The translations under genes were made by a program, and so were the position numbers. Shown piece after piece: positions 24,801 through 38,700 of a stretch of 64,000 nt of DNA. The notes under the pieces were generated by a model. The model did no database searches, was not told where the DNA came from, and saw only the letters and a list, made by a program, of their open reading frames with translations. Each line of letters begins with the position of its first letter. The stretch's first letter is position 1. Origin of the DNA: Theropithecus gelada (taxonomy: Eukaryota > Chordata > Mammalia > Primates > Cercopithecidae); contig NC_037669.1 of the NCBI RefSeq assembly GCF_003255815.1, positions 49,278,093 to 49,342,092 on the forward strand, written 5' to 3'.

Positions 24801-27800
24801 GCAGCTACAGGCCAGAGTCAGGCTGTCAGAGCCCTCCAGGGTGAAAAAAGAGGACCCCCATCCTCAGAGAAGTCACTGAGAGCCGGATGCACGAGCCCCA
24901 GACCTGTCTGAACCTCAGCTCCCACCCCTTGCCAGGGCCCAGAATCCCCCCACCGCCAAGGCTGCCTGCCAGAGCCCTCCTGGCACAAGCCGGGGGTAGA
25001 CCCAGCCCCCTGCACTGCAGGTTTATCTGTTTCTGAGAAGGAGAAATTTCAGTCTGGCACCTGGTGGTCCCTCCCCTCATCCCCTGTTCTGGGAAAAGGT
25101 GGATGGGACTCATTGTCCTCCTAGCCTCCAACTGGTACCCTCCCTCCTGGGTCTCTGGAACCTGCCTCTTGAGTTTAGATTCCAGCCTACCACTCCCTAG
25201 CTGTGCGACCTGCAGCAAGTCATTTCACCGCTTGGTGCCTCAGTTTCCCCATCTGTAAAACGGGGATGTTAAAAGCATCTGCTTCATATGGTATGTGAGG
25301 CCTAACAGAGGTGGACGTCAAGCACAGAGCACGTGCCTGGCACTTACTAGTTGGTCAGGAAGGCCCAGTCATTGTCATTGTTCTCATTATTTGTCTTCAG
25401 GTCCTTGGGGCACCATGGGGGGGAGTCTCCACCTCTCGGGGCCTGGGTGCAGGGTGAAGGGAGGCTCCCTTCTGTGTCCCGAGTTGGGTCTTGCCTCCCC
25501 CAGGACTCACTGGGTACTCTTGGCGCACATCGATCTCAGCAGGCAGGACGGTCATGGCAGGACAGCGGCTGGGGCCCTCGCTGGCGCTGGTCCAGAAATG
25601 GTGCTGGCTGGAATTGGCACAGTCCTGCTGCAAGGTGCACCTGGGGCAGTACCATAGGGTCAGGACCGAGGTCGGCTCCTCCCACTCCCACAGCCCTCCT
25701 GGCCCAGGTGTTGCTGGTCTCCAGCCTCACCGCGTCTCCAGGGCACACCAGCCGCAGTAGGCGTCCGCCGCACCCACACAGTCCCCACAGGTGGAGTGCA
25801 CGTTGCAGGCGGCGACCTTCACCCTGGCCATCTGGGGGAAGAGGTGGGAGCCCAGCTCAGTGAGACTGCCAGCCTCTCCCTTGGGGAGGCAGTACAGTCA
25901 GCATGGTGAGGGCCATGAAAGGCTGGGGAAACTGAAGGTCAACACTCTAATGGGGGAACATGGGAGACAAGGCTTCCCTGAAGAGGTGAGGTCCGTGTTG
26001 GGAGGCGCAGGACAAGGTGGAGTTAGCAGATAAGGGGGATGGAGGAAGAGGGTGCTCCTGGCAGAGGAATAGCATGTGCAAAGGCCAGGCAAGCAAGAGG
26101 GCTCAGCTGGTGCTGGGATGGCGTTGGGCTGGGGCTCTGGCCTCACCTGGTGGGATGTCATCAGATAAAGGTAACCGGAGTCTGCTGGGTCAAACTGCAT
26201 GACATGGTGCACGGGCTCCCCGTAGGCCACAGTCACCACCCGCCTGCTCACCACCTGCATGCTCTCGTTCAGGTTGATCTGTTGGGGTAGTGGGCATCAG
26301 AGTGCTGGAGCCCATAGCAGGGGAGGCCAAACCCAGGGGACAACCTGAGCCAGGTCTGGGAGCTCCGCCTCCCCATCCTGTCTTGGACCCTTCAGGAGGG
26401 GTGGGAAATCACAGGTGTGCAGGAGAGGGCACTGGACCTGGCCTTGATGCTTCTGCCTTTGCTGTGCCCCCGCCAGGAGCTCCCTCTAGGCTCTTCTCCA
26501 GCATCCCACCCTGTGAATCTGTGCAGGCTTTGCAGTTTACAAAACGTGCTCTGGGAGGCTGTTAGGCACCATGGCTAAGGGCAGGGGCTTGGGTTTGGAT
26601 TCTGGCTTTGACACTGAGGAGCTCTACAACATGTAAGTTGTACAAGCTGCCTCCCCTCTCTGAGACTGTTTCCTGAGCGAATGGGGCAGGTGAGCCATGA
26701 GCATTAAATAAGACACAGATCAGGCTGATGGGGCCAGGCCCAGGGAAGTTGCTAGGCTGCACGTCTCATTCCTCCCCCCATGCCCACTTCACGGAGGAGG
26801 AATCTGAGGTCAGGAGCAGCCGAGGGAGTTGACAAGAGGCACAAAGTGAAGAGATCACAAGGCTACAATGCAATACCAGGCCTGCCTGACCCCAGAGTCC
26901 AAGACTTAAGGCTGGGGGTGTGGAAGGTGCAGGGAGGAGGAAGACCAGGACTATTTGGGGCCTGGAAGCTTCTCTGGCTCTGAGGGACCCTCTGTGTGTT
27001 CTCCTGAGGACAACAATGCCGGTCAGAGCCCCACCAAACTGCTCTTTCTTGCCTGGCCCTGCCTGTTCCCAGCGTGCTGGTCTTGTCTGGGCCCTGCCAG
27101 GCCCCAGGCTAGGCATTTTGAGATGCAGCCAGTGGTCCGGACACCTCCTAGGCCAGTTCCTGCCCCAGCTTTCCTCCTGGGGCTCCCAAACCTTTCGTGG
27201 CTCCTTTCTGCTTATGGGATGAACCTGTTCTGGCACTTGAGGTCCTGGTGATCTAACCCGGACAACCCCAGCCTTATCTCCAGCCCCTCAACCCTGCTCA
27301 CACATTCCAGCCTTCAGGCCTTTGCCTACGCTGTGCTCTTCTCTGAAATATTCCTTCCCGTTCCCCTTCTACCAATGCACGCATGAGGCCCAGAAGCCTA
27401 TACGTACCAAGTCAAAATTACCTTCTCCCTAGGCTTCCACGGGCTTTGTCCCAGACTGAGACACCCCTGTCCCAGGTGGCCTCCTGGCGGAGCCTTGTAA
27501 GGGCTCAGGCCACTGCCTGTACCCACCCCTATGTCCAGGCATCCAGTGGACACTCAATTCATTTCTACTCCTTCAATCATTTATTGAGCACCTACTGTGC
27601 CCCAGGGCCTGTGCTGGGTGTGGCGATTTAAGGCCCGAGCAGGGCAGGGTTGGCTAGAGACAGAGGCCACACTGTGCAGGGTGGTGGGTGAGAGGCTCCC
27701 GGCCGTGGAGGGTGTGGGCTGTGGTCCAGCTCCCGCTGCGTGAGTCTGGAGGGCAGTCATTTCCCTCTCAGAGCCTCAACGTCTTCATCTGTGGCATTGG

Positions 27801-30800
27801 AATCGTGCCTCTGCCTCCCTTGCAGGGGTGTGAGAATTAAGTGAGAGGATGCCCTTTAGGCTCTGGGTAGACAGTGGGTGCCTAACAACTGCAGCCTCCT
27901 GGGCGTTGAGGGTGGGGTTGGGGCCTGGCTCATGTTCCCAAGCCAGGACACTGAGGCTAGGAGGGAAGAAGAAATTGCCCCCAGGTCACAAAGCTGGAAG
28001 CGGCAGAGCCAGACTCCAAATGTGAGTATCTGACCCCAAACCACGAGCTCCATTGGCGAGCCCCACCTCTGTGCTCTCCCCAGCTGCAGCACTGGGGTCC
28101 TGGGACTCCACTCCCCATGCCCACCCAGCCCACAACATCTGCCCAGGCAGTGGGTGGGGGGAGCTTGGGTGATCGGATCTGAGCAGTTAGGCCCGGCCTG
28201 GTGCATGAATAGAGTGGTGGCGCTTAGCTGAGTCTCCCAACAGGGAGCAGGAGAGGTGGCTGGGTTGGGGGCAGGTCCAGGGCTGCACCTGGGGGTCTGG
28301 CCCAGGCTCCACCATGTCTGTCCTGCCCCAGAGCAGGGAAACCAGATTCTGCGCATCTCCTCCCAGCTCCAGGAATCTCAGGGCCACGGGCTAGGGTACA
28401 GTTAACTCCAGACACCAGTCACCCTGGGACAGGGTGGCTGGCAGGACTCAGGAGGAGAAATGAATGAGCATTCTTGCTTACCAGGCTGTGGTCTTACCTT
28501 GCCAAAGCCCCATAACAGCTTACAGCCCTTAATAGACAGGAAAACTGAGGCCTAGAGAGAGAATATGTGCTGCCCAAGGTCAAAGGGCCAGCAAATGGCA
28601 GAGCCCAGACATTTGAACTCAGACCCATACGGTTTCAAAGCCCCAGTCTTAGAGCCTGTGACAGAAGCACCCTCTCTTGAGCCCTGGTTTCCCTCCTCTG
28701 TACAGACGCCACCTATATTATGAACAGTAGTGGCAAAAACAGACTTGCAAAATACTTTGTAAACTGTAAAGTGCTAGGTGAATGGGAGAAAACAAAGAGT
28801 CAGGCTGGACCTGTAGCAGCCCTGTGTACAGACTGACACTCAGCCAACCCCCAGGGGAGCCTCCCGCCCCCACCCCCTCCCTACCTTGAGGAGCCGCCCG
28901 TTGACCGTGCCTAGGAAGACCGCTGTGTAGTTGTTGACGCTGGCCACGGCCACGGAGGTGAGGCCTGGGGCACGGAACACGGGCGTGGCCTTCAGGGGCT
29001 GCAGGATGGATAGCGGGTGCTGCAGGTGAGCAGCTCCACAGTCCAGCTGCTCCGGCTGGAGCTGGAAGAGGAATGGCACGTTAGATCCCAGCTCCAAAAC
29101 CTTCTCCGGCTCCCTGCCCGCACAGCTGGCTGGGATCTTAGGCCCTGGCATCAGAGCTTTCAAGTCTTGTTCCTACTTTATATCCCCAGTGCTGGGCTGA
29201 GGCCCAAACACAAACGGGACCCCATCCCCAAGCCCAGGCCTGCCCTGACCTCGGTGTTGGTTACAGAGCTGTCCCAAGGAGATGATGTTCAACGTACGTG
29301 GGAACCAGCAGGCAAGGGAACAAGGTCAGGTTTGATTTTAAAGAGTCCAGGGAGGCCGGCCAGGGTGAGAGTTATACCCCTACACCCTTGGGGCTGCCCC
29401 TCCTGGCCGGGCACAGCTGAGAAACACAGAGGAGTCCATACCAGATGACCAGAGGCCACCGTCAGCCTCAGCTTACCCGCTGGCACCCAAGAGGTGTCCC
29501 TCTTGCCTCGGCTGTTTTCCTACAGCCCCGGCTGGCTCTGTGTCTCCACAGCAACCATGGGCTTTGCTCCTGCCAGATGTCTGCTCTGACCCCAGGACCA
29601 CCACCACCCCAAAGCCCCAGCAGCTTGCAGGACTCCAGGTGGAGGCCTCCCTAAACTGCAGCCTTTCTTTCCCTCCCCAAGCACCTATCCCCTCATCTGC
29701 CCACATTACAGGGCGACAAACAGGCTGGGTGTGTCTGAATGCACAGTCTGTGTCCACATCAGCCCAGCATCACCCACGCCCTCCAGCAGCAAATCAGCTG
29801 CAGCTCACAGGGCAGTTGTGAGAGGTGATCCCGTGTCTGGGCTGTTCCCTGAACTTGCTCCTACCTTCCCTCCCTTCTCCTGGGTCTTTGTATGTTCAAA
29901 GGTTCCTGGTGCAATTTGCACGAAAATAGAAAACAGGCCTCCAGGAAGTGACCCTGAGACAGTAAGTGCAACTCCGCAAAGACGCAGGCACAGGCGTGGC
30001 GCAGAGGAGTGAAAAGGAGACACAGATATGTTGGACGGGATTGAGTGCATCCATCACGGCGTATCATCCAGAACAGAAGTCCCCATCCCGCAGTGACACC
30101 ATCAGCGCATACTGATTACAAGAAAAGTCACAGGATGTCATGGGCCCATTTTAGTAAAACTGGTGCATAAGCAATAAATAGTCACAACAGTAGACATAAT
30201 AACAGGCCGCATTTACTGGGAACTGACACTGTACCAGGGGTGCACTGACTCCCAGAAGCCTGGCAGCCCTGGGGGCCCTATCTCATAGACAGGGAAACTG
30301 AGGCTCAGAGGGGAAAATGGCTAACTGCAATGTCACGCCCCCAGGGCTGACCCAGGTTGCAGACATGAGCCCGTGCCTCAGCTGCATTTGGACATCAGAG
30401 GCTCCGAGCAGGACTCAGGGAGGTCTCCGGTAGGCAGCGTTGGAACCATCTTTAGGGCAAAGCCTTAGAGATTTTTCTTTTTAAATTTCTTGTCTGTGCT
30501 TTTTGCAAGCGTAAGCCATCGATGATGTGCCTGCCTGGTTTTTGCACAAAGGCTCGGCTAGTTTTCAAAAGAAAGCAATAAACAGTGGGTCCTTCTGTGC
30601 TTGGGCAAATAAACACAGTTGCGGCCGGATGGGCTTCCAGGCTGGGGCCGTTTCCAGCATGTCCCTGGAGGCCAAGCCCTGAGCCCAGAGGTGTGACGGG
30701 CTGGGGATGCCCTGGACCAACATACAGGAGGGAATGGTCTTCCGGAGGATGACAGCAGGTGACCCAGGCAAGGCACTTCACCTCTGAGCCTCAGTTTACT

Positions 30801-33800
30801 CAACTATAAAATGGGTACATCCACAGCGTCTTCCGCTCAGAGGCTGGGGTGAATCATTCATTTTAAAGTGTTCGCGGGGCCGGGCGCAGTGGTTCACGCC
30901 TGTAATCCCAGCACTTTGGGAGGCCGAGGTGGGCGGATCACGAGGTCAGGAGATTGAGACCATCCTGGCTAACACGGTGAAACCCCGTCTCCACTAAAAA
31001 TACAAAAAATTAGCCGGGCGTGGTGGCGGGCGCCTGTAGTCCCAGCTACTCGGGAGGCTGAGGCAGGAGAATGGCGTGAACCCAGGAGGCGGAGCTTGCA
31101 GTGAGCCGAGATCTCGCCACTGCACTCCAGCCTGGGCGACAGAGCGAGACTCCGTCTCAAAAAAATAAAAAAATAAAAAATAAAGTGTTCGCACACACCG
31201 GGCGTGGTGGCATGTGCCTATAGCCCCAGCTACTCTGGAGGCTGAGGCTGGAGGATCACTTGAGTCTAGGAGTTCTGGGCTGTAGTGCGCTATGCTGATC
31301 GGGTGTCTGCACTAAGTTCGGCATCAATATGGTGACCTCCTGGGAGCGGGAGATCACCAGGTTGCCTAAGGAGGGGTGAACCGGCCCAGGTCGGTTAAAG
31401 CAGGTTAAAGTGTTTGCACAGTACATGGCCCACAGTAAGTGCCCAGGAAGTGTTAGCCAATAGTACTGTGTTTCAGACATGATTGCTGCTTATGTTATTA
31501 TTATTAAGTAAAAGTTACCCATGTTCAACTGCTGATCAAAAAAGAAGAACATTCAGGGCAAATCATGCCTACCTGAAAGCTTTTGAGCAGCCATCCTCTC
31601 ACCTGGACAGCCCTCCCAGCCCTCTTCATTTTCCAAGACCACTCTTGCCCCCCACACTGACATTTCCTATCTGCTAACACAGCTGCCAAATGAGCCCTTT
31701 ACAAATGCAAACCAGGTCTCCCCCAGTTCAAGCCCTCCCATGGTTTCCAGGACACTCAGAATAAATCCTAAATCCTAAATCCTCCCATGGGTCCCCTGAT
31801 CTTCTAACTCCAACCCACACCCCCCTCGCCCTTGCTCCTTCACCCCAGCCACACTGGCCTCATTTCTGTGCCTCAAATATCACAAGCTCGTCCCTGCCTC
31901 AGGACCTCTGGCCTGGCCGCTCCCTCTGCCCGGGAAGCCATTCCCGAGAGTTGCATCATAGGCTCCTCCTCTCTCTCAGCACCAGCCCTGACCTACCCGA
32001 CTCCATCCTGTGTGTGTTCCAGTTAGGGACAGCCCTGGAAGGTGGGTGCTGAGTGGTCTCCCCAGCTGCCCCAACCAGGCCGGGTCCCACCCCTCAGCAA
32101 CCCTGCAGCTGCAGGGAAGAGGTGAGGTGGGCTCCTCACCACTGCAAGGGATGCTTTTCCTAGGGGCTAGGTAACTTTTTTCACGAATATGAATTACTTA
32201 CATCATTTAAAAATAAGTTGTTTAAAATTAAAATTGTGAATCCCCCCTGCCACCAAGGGAACATAAGTTCTGGAAGGGGACACCTGGGAGGCCCCAGATG
32301 ACACCTTTGGGCATACCCTGACATCCAGCCAGGGTGTGGTCCTGGGAAAAGGCGGACCAGGCGCCCAGCTCGGGGTGATCTATGTGCTAGGGCAGCAGGG
32401 AGGAGGGGAGCAGGGCAGGGGAGCTCGCTGGGAGCCGGCTTCCCCCACCCGCCCCGCCCCTGACTTTCACAAGCCATTAATTCTGCACCGAAGGAATTTT
32501 CTAAAAAGCCTTTCCCCCAGCTTTTTTTTTTCCCTTATCCTAAAATAAAATTTTGAAAAAAAAATTTTAAAGGAGAAGTAAGCTGTCGGCTGCTCCGAAG
32601 GATCCGTGCTCCAAGGGGGAAGCTGATTCCCCAGCTGCCAGGGGAAATCACAAGGCAAACCGGCTCAAAAACGGAAGCCCAGCCTGGCGGGAAGTGCCGC
32701 CCCTGCTGGGGGAGGGGGATGCAGGCCGGGGGAGGGGAACACGGGACTCGGGACCAGACGTCCTGAGCATGCTGGCCTCAGCTGAACTCGGTCTCCAAGG
32801 GCAGTTAGCCTCACAGGCCCAAAATACCCCCCGACCCCAGCACCATCCTCGTTCAAGGCTAATGAGCATGAGTCTTTCCAAACTCAAGTTCTCCTGAGAG
32901 CAGGGAAGGCTCGGTTATCCCAGCAGCGCCCTTCAAGTCACAGGGCCGTCTTTCCCTCACACAAAGCTGGTCAGACCCTCCCCACCTACAAACCAGCTCC
33001 CGGTTGTCCTTGGGATCAAGCCCCAGCTCTCCAGCCTCGCATTCAAGGCCTTTGTGCCCCAGCTCCTGCCAGCTCCCAGGCCTCCAGTCTCGCTCCTCCC
33101 TCTGCCCCACCTGCTGTGCCCACCACATCAGTCTCGGCAGGTCCTGGAACATGCCCACACCTCACACCTGGGGCTCTTGTGCCATTGTAAATGTCCCCTC
33201 AGCAGCCAATACCTGTCCCATGCCTCTGAGCCATTCGAACTCCCCTTGGCACTTCAGCGCCCCGTGTCTGGACCCATGCTGTTCCCTCTCCAGGCATGCC
33301 CAGACGGCCGGTTTTCAAGATGTGGCTCAGCCCCCCAACTCCTGTGATGGCGCTGTGCTGGTCACCACTCCCACACTTCCCATGGTAGCACATGCATGAC
33401 ATTCTCCAGCATGGAGCCTGTGCTCTGGAGGGAATGTTTACAAAAGAAAGGAACCTAATTTTGACTAAAGTGTGAGTGACTGTATTCAGCTGCTTTCTGT
33501 CTAAGTGGAGTGATTGAGAGCAACACAGCCATGCTGGGTGCTGGAGAACTGAGGGAAACATATGCCTACTCTGCATGTGGCAACAAAGGGAGGAGGGTAT
33601 TCAGGTCCAGGCAACACTAGCTGCTAGCTTCAGTTCCTGTAAAAACCTCACTTTATCCCTCTCTCACATGGGATGAGCAACCACTGCTGGTCTTGGCCCT
33701 GTTTTGAGAGCAGGATGCGCCCTCCCCCTCCAGCTGGCTCCCTCCTGGGGCCAAAGCTCTGCTCTGCCCACTCTCCCATTAAAACTCTGACATATTGATT

Positions 33801-35746
33801 TTACTACCAGCTGTAATTGTGTTGACTTTCTCTCCCCAGGAAGCCAGTTGGAAGGACAGTTTCAAGAGCCTGGCTTCTCAGGCCTCACATCCTGCCACAG
33901 ACCCACCGCAGGTGGCACTATGAAAAGGATGCGGCATTAACAGTGGGTGCTGCGGCAGGTTGCAAAATCCAGCGGTTCCGTCCCAGGTACAGACTACACG
34001 GCTACTATACCGGCTGTGGAGGCTTTGCGCTTGAGAAGTGAGGGCTCCTTCCTGCCTCAAGTGTTTGACTGTTTATGATCCTGGGAAAGTCAGATTTCCT
34101 TGCCACAGAGCTGAAATTAGCCGCAGAGCTGAAAGCACACGATCACTTTGGGGTATTAAGACTGCAGGGTGGGCCAGCGCACAATGGCTTACGCCTGTAA
34201 TCCCAGCAATTTGGGAGGCGGAGGTGGAAGGATCGCCTGAAGCCTGAAGGTCAAGGCTGCAATGAGCTATAATTTCACCACTGCACTCCAGTCTGGGTGA
34301 CAGAGACCCTGTCTCGAAAAAATAAAAGTAAAAAGACTGCAAGGTGACCGTAGCTCAATACATCCTGGCCGGGGATTGGGCTGTCTGGACCCCCCAACTC
34401 CTCCTCCCAAAGCTGAGCTCCTTCCCATTCATCCTTTGTGGCAGCCAAAGAGAGCTTTTAAAATTGCAAAGCGCTTGATGCAACGTGGGCTCCTGGAAAA
34501 GAAAGCAGACGTTCGCGGAGTGCAGTCTGGAGTTTAGTTGGGAGTAAAGAACAAATGTTGGCTTCATAGTTTTGACAAATGCACCACGGTAATGGTAAGA
34601 TGTTAGCAATGGGAGAAACTAGGGGACGGGTATACAGGAACTGTCTGTACTATCTTTGTAACTTTCCTGAAAATCTAAAATTATTCCAAAGTAAAAAAGT
34701 TTATTTTGTAAAAAAAAAAACCTCACAAAGCAGGTCACATCTCCTGTGCAGCTCAACAGCTTCCCATGGTTCCCTAGTGCTGTCAACGCAAATCCAAACT
34801 TTGCTCCTGGGCCCCTAAAGCCCCACTCAATCTGGCCCTAACCTCTGTGGCCTCTCTCAGCCCCCGTCCCTGCCAACTCCTCCCTTAGCTTGGACAGCCC
34901 AGATAGGGCCAGTCCTCCTGGGCTCCCCTGAGTGGAGCCCATGTGGCATGGGCTCAGTGGTGGCCCATGGACTGTGTCCAGTCTCAGTCGAGCAGCCCAG
35001 CCGCACACAGCCAGGCCAGAGTATGAAGCCACACCTGTGACTCCCAGACCCCAGCTCCTTCCACTTCAGCACGCGCTGCCTCTCAGAACACTGTGCAAGC
35101 TGACACCTCCGCTGAGAGTAAACTGAGGCAAGGAATGAGCCATGTGCCCACTGTGTGCCAGCCCTGGGAGGGGCAGGACGGACTCGGTCCTGGGTGGCCT
35201 CTGGCAGCAGCCCCCATGCCAGGGAGGAAACCACCTGCTGCTGAGAAAGGAAATACCAGCGCCTTCAGGGGTGACCAAGAGGCTTCCTGGAGGGGCCGTG
35301 GGGAGAAGATGGCCAACCAGGCCTAGCACCATGGTCAGGAAGCCTGGCTTTAGCCACAGAGGAAAAGCAGCCTAGAGGAGCATGTCGGGGAAACCAAGGC
35401 ACAAAGAGGAGCAGAGACTTCAGACAAACGGCAAAGGACACAGCAGCTCCGGCAGACCCTTTGGGGAGGCCTGCCTTGGTTTCCCTGGCCCCTCTGGAGG
35501 AGATGGCCCCCCAGCTCCAGGGCTCTGAGGCTATTCAGGCCAGCTGGACACCATCTGGAAGGGACGGAGCCAGCCAGTCAGGCTGCCCTGAGGACCACCA
35601 CACAACCTGGGCATGATCTGCCCACCCGCCTCAAACAAGCGGAAGGACAAGCCTGGAAGGACAAGCCCTAGGCTTAGGTCACAGGACTGGCTGGATTAAG
35701 GACCTACTGCGTGACAGACACTACAGCTACTGGGGGCACCTTATAG

Positions 35747-35788
<42 letters not shown>

Positions 35789-38700
35789 CTTGCTGTGTAC
35801 CCATTTTACAGATGAGAAAACTGAGGCTCCTGACTGCTAAGTCTCACAGCTCTGACCTCACTGTGGGATGCACCATCCCCTCTGAACCTCAGCCTCCACA
35901 TCTGTAAAATGAGACAGCAACAGCACCCACCACCTGGGGCTTATGGAAGGACTGAGCTCATAGGCGCCTTCAATGCTAAGCACTGTAGGTGCTCAATAAA
36001 TGTTCCCAATTATTTACGCAGGCCACAGAGCAGAGGCTCGGGAGCTCCCGAGGACAGGGACAAGCCACTCCACCGCTTCCTGAAGTCAAAGTATCCGAGG
36101 CTGGATTGGCCACACCGCCCTCACCAAGGACGTAGTAGTGGGAGCTCTGGCCTCGGCCTGCTCTGCCCTGGCGCCTGGGAACCACCGCCACAGTCGCTGA
36201 CTCAAGCAGCCATTGTTTAGTTAGCTGGACACAGCCCCCAGACACCCAGCTCCCCCTTCTTGAAGCTGTTTCTCATTCCGGCCCAGCCTGGCCCCATTTC
36301 CAGCTCCCCGCCCCCTGAGTCCCAGAGGAGCACAGAGTGGGATGGGCAGGCAGCGGCTCTTCCCTGGCCCAGGGAAAAGGCTTCCCTCCCCCCAGCAGGA
36401 GGGGCAGAGCACGAAGCCAGTCTCTCCAAGCCCTGGAACAGCTTCCCTCCCAGCTTCCTCCCCTGAAGGGACTCCAGCCCAAGAGCCGAGAAATAGCTGC
36501 CTCTCCAGGAACACTGGCACTTCCCTCCTGGGGTTGGGAGGTCTTGGAGGTTCGATCTCACACCCTCCTCCCCAGCCCCTGGTCTCCTGCGGGTCCAGCT
36601 TGTATGCCTGGCCGCAGGCTGTGCTCTGCAGCAGGACTCTACCGCTGGTCCCAGAGTCATCGCACGACCGCTGTGGACACGGCCAAGAAGGCAGGGCTGC
36701 TTGCAGCCTTGCGCAAACATCTCTGGGCTGGATTCCATGTGCTGGGGACACAGAGGTGACAATGGGGCCCTCTCTCCAGCTGCCCACATCCCAGCTCAGA
36801 GGCCCAGCCCCAGGATGGGGAGGGACAGCTTTATCACAGTAACAGTAGAGTGACAGTAGCAAGCAGCTGTGTGCAGTCTGCTTTGTGCTGAGACCTCTTT
36901 CTGTATTATCTCATTCAACCCTCATCACACCCTGAAAGAGCTGATGCTGCTTTACAGTAAAGGAAACTGAGGCACAAGAGTTGAAGTGATTTGCCCAGGG
37001 GCACACAGCCGGAACGGCTAGATCCAAGCCTCCAGTGCAGGCCGGCAGGCTCCATACCCCTGCCCTTAACCACAGCCTCCCCACCCGCCGCTCTGCCGGG
37101 AGTCACCAATGGCTGCTGGGAAATCAGCTGCTTGGAGCTGGAAAAACTCTGGGTTTCGAGCTAGGGAAACTGAGGCCCATCAAGGTGATGGCCACTTCTA
37201 GAGAGCTCAGTCACCTCACAGATAGTGGGCAGAGGCTGGAGAAGGGCACAGGCAAGGGAGTTTGGCCACTTTCCTGGGCCTGGCCTCCACTCCAAGGCCT
37301 CTGCCGGCGCCCACTCCCCCCGCCCCCATTATTTACCGATCAGAGCATAAAGTGCTACGTGATTAACGCCCCACTGGGGCCTTGCCGGGCCTCGTAATGG
37401 AGCTGCGAGTTTCCCTCCTCCTCTAGTGCATGATTTATCAAGTTTCAGGGTAAAGGACGGTGGACTGGGCGGGGAGGGCCCCCGCTGGTGCTGGCCCCCA
37501 GATCTTGACTGCATCGAGTATCAGCTGAGCAGGGCGGAGCAGGGCCCCTGCCACTGGACGCCTGTCTGGGCAGCCTGTTTGGTTTGGTCCTGGCTCAAAC
37601 ATGGCCTTTGGAAAGAAGAAAACGGCTGCACTCGGCGGGCAGTGAGGATCCAAGTCCACGTGGCTGGCACTCAGAGACTTTCTGGGCCCGTCCCCACTCG
37701 GGAACCGGCTGGTTTCCATGGCAATCCCCACATGGCTGTCAGAGCTGGAGAGGCCCTCGGGAGTCACCTGGTCCAGACACAGTGGGGACTCTGGGTGAGC
37801 GCCTGTGCCTCCAGATCCTGCCAGTACCTGGCAGGGCCAATACAGACCAGCAGCCACAGGGTCCCTTCTGGAACCAGATCAGCCATGTCTCTCCTTTCCC
37901 CAAAGCCCTGCTGGCTCCCCACAGCCCACAGGACAGCATCCAAGTCCTCAGCCTGCAGGCAAGGCCCAGCACACTCTCAGCTTCCCCTCGGCCTGCTACC
38001 CAAGCCACATTCCAACATCTCTGAGCCTTTGCCCCCGCCGTGTCCTCTGCCTGGAATGTCTTCCCCAGCCCCATCTGTCAAGTGCTGCTCCAACCTCCCC
38101 TCCTCCGGGAAGCCCTCCCGCACTCCTCTGATGAGCTAGTCAGCGTGCAGCACCTGTCTGTTGTCATGTCCTCCTCCCTCACCATTCTTGGGGCTCCTGG
38201 AGAGTGTCCGATTTGTCCCTCTTGGGAGCTGTCCTATAACAAGCTTAGCCTCCTCCCATACTCACACACTCTAGAGAGCCTGGACGAGCATGCGATGTTA
38301 CCAAGGAGGTGCTGGCCTCTGGTGTGTGAAGGTGGATATAGCTACAGGCCCAGTAGCAGGAGTCCACACCAGGGGGTCGTCCCAACCCCAGCCCAGGACC
38401 ATGATGGGCGCTGGGGCTGGGCAGCTCTGCAGGCCACCCTGAAAGGCCCTCACTGCTTCTCACAGGGGCCTCGGCGGGGGCAGAAGTTCCCTGGGTCTCA
38501 GTTTCCTCATCTTTAAAATGGGCCCATTCACCCCTTCCAACACCCTCTGGTTCACACCTCTTCGGTCAAAGTTTTTGGAGGAATGAGGGATCACAGGCGC
38601 TGCAGCCAGAAGCCTGCTCCACCTGGAGCACCACAGTCACACACCACAGTGCGACCTCAGGCAAGATGCTTAACCCTTCTGGGCCTCTGCTTCCTCTTCT

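Larger units (their letters stand above)
24120..25510 (-). other. PLXND1 intron 5
   Basis: 1.39 kb. L2 fragment at about 24320-24740 and MIR at about 25170-25385; the part between them is unassigned. Confidence 0.75.

Noticed and set aside
31198..31405. Functional 7SL RNA gene
   Set aside because: About 90 bases of the 3' part, including the 5'-3' helix closing strand, are absent, and many substitutions are present.
36221..36862. Long frames on both strands in GC-rich intron 1
   Set aside because: Overlapping frames on both strands with no domain; composition effect.
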